Source of the DNA: an uncultured Bacilli bacterium
Lineage (GTDB): Bacteria; Bacillota_I; Bacilli_A; RF39; UBA660
DNA: 5,500 bases
Direction: 5' to 3'
NCBI GenBank assembly: GCA_944363685.1
Contig: CALVUV010000087.1
Location: forward strand, 1-5,500
The notes under the pieces are model-generated. The model was not told the origin of the DNA, ran no database searches, and saw only the letters and a list, made by a program, of their open reading frames with translations. Every line of letters starts with the position of its first letter. The stretch's first letter is position 1. Shown one piece after another: positions 4,805 to 5,500 of the stretch. Made by a program: the position numbers and the translations under genes.

Positions 4805-5500
4805 TTATCTTAAAGTTTTCTTTAATTGCTTTATAGCATTTTTCTCAAGTCTAGATACTTGCGCTTGACTAATATCCATATCTTTAGCAATTTCCATTTG
4901 TGTTTTACCTATTATATAACGTTCATTCAATATAAACTGTTCTTTTTCTTTTAAAGAATTAACTGCATCATTAGTAGCAAGCTTATCTTCTACTAAAGAC
5001 CCAGTCCTTCTTTTATCTTCTATTTGATCATACAAATAAATAGTATCACCACCATCATTATAAATAGGTTCAAACATAGAAACAGGATCTTTTAAAGATT
5101 CAAGAGCAAAAACTACATCATAAATAGTTACATCTAATTTTTTAGCAATATCCTCTACTGAAAGTTCTTCTCCATATTCCATAAAGTATTCTTCTTTTAA
5201 TTTAATCGCTTTATAAGCTAAATCTTTAGTAGAACGACTTACTCTAATACTACTATTATCACGTAAATATCTTTTTATTTCTCCTAATATCATTGGAACA
5301 GCATAAGTAGAAAACTTTACATTATGTGATAAATCAAAATTATCAATCGCTTTTACTAAACCAACACAACCTATTTGAAAAAGATCATCTAAGTTTTCAT
5401 TCTTACTATTTACCTTTCTTAAAATACTTAAAACCAGTTTTAAGTTACCACTAACTAAATCATTTCTTGCAAACTTATCACCATCATGCATCTTTTTAAA
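4805..5500 (-). CDS. sigG: RNA polymerase sporulation sigma factor SigG, 5' end outside the window
   Basis: The late forespore sigma factor, which directs RNA polymerase to forespore genes after engulfment. The visible 231 residues open at the window edge in phase with FKKMHDGDKFARNDLVSGNL. The frame stays open to 5500 and this segment aligns with the LFRQLQDEGD stretch of B. subtilis SigG, so the Met at 5491 is internal and about 27 residues are missing. Region 2 spans about 12-83 (DDLFQIGCVGLVKAIDNFDLS, then HNVKFSTYAVPMI and GEIKRYLRDN). Region 3 is about 84-140, with IRVSRS, and the SigG-typical SMFEPIYNDGGD lies at 141-152. Region 4, with the helix-turn-helix KTQMEIAKDMDISQAQVSRLEK, covers about 181-231. 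The IYNDGGD stretch and the FDLSHNVKFSTYAVPM core favour SigG over SigF. It is followed by ylmC without a visible terminator. Its own promoter and leader are off the edge. Confidence 0.95.
   Translation of the reverse strand, partial: FKKMHDGDKFARNDLVSGNLKLVLSILRKVNSKNENLDDLFQIGCVGLVKAIDNFDLSHNVKFSTYAVPMILGEIKRYLRDNSSIRVSRSTKDLAYKAIKLKEEYFMEYGEELSVEDIAKKLDVTIYDVVFALESLKDPVSMFEPIYNDGGDTIYLYDQIEDKRRTGSLVEDKLATNDAVNSLKEKEQFILNERYIIGKTQMEIAKDMDISQAQVSRLEKNAIKQLKKTLR

Noticed and set aside
5489..5491. Met at 5491 as the start of SigG
   Set aside because: The frame continues to the window edge with residues that match the known SigG N-terminal region, so the gene is cut by the window.

Overview
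The window is strongly AT-rich bacterial chromosome using the standard genetic code (tryptophan is TGG, and TAA, TAG and TGA all act as stops). Gene content points to a spore-forming or formerly spore-forming low-GC Bacillota, probably an uncultured lineage of Bacilli or a relative: forespore sigma factor SigG, a YlmC/YmxH-type protein, YunB, YutD and a YutH-like spore coat kinase-fold protein. All names come from reading the translations; no search was run.

Layout. The left edge holds a tRNA-Val(UAC) gene on the minus strand with a near-consensus promoter just upstream. Next comes a minus-strand S1-domain RNA-binding protein (YugI/GSP13/CvfD type). It is divergent from a plus-strand single-domain NifU-type Fe-S scaffold, and the two share a very compact pair of back-to-back promoters. 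The Nfu gene converges on a yutH-like gene, overlapping it by 8 bp, and the Nfu terminator lies inside yutH coding sequence. From there to the right edge every gene is on the minus strand. Reading right to left in transcription order these are sigG (5' end outside the window), ylmC, yunB and yutD, then a terminator, then a DUF1292 protein and a 446-residue acidic coiled-coil protein I do not recognise, then a terminator, then yutH.

How it fits together. sigG-ylmC-yunB-yutD look like one transcription unit with short gaps and a possible extra promoter before yutD. From memory of Bacillus subtilis, this joins neighbours of two separate regions (sigG/ylmC, and yunB/yutD near lipA). nfu next to yutH also recalls the yutI/yutH area there. 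The least explained part is the DUF1292 plus acidic coiled-coil pair, which has the strongest ribosome binding sites in the window. Intergenic space is very tight: two terminators run their T-tracts straight into the next gene's -10 element, and four predicted promoters would give leaders of only about 9 to 15 nt. No mobile element, CRISPR array or long repeat was seen, and no non-coding stretch exceeds 300 bases.
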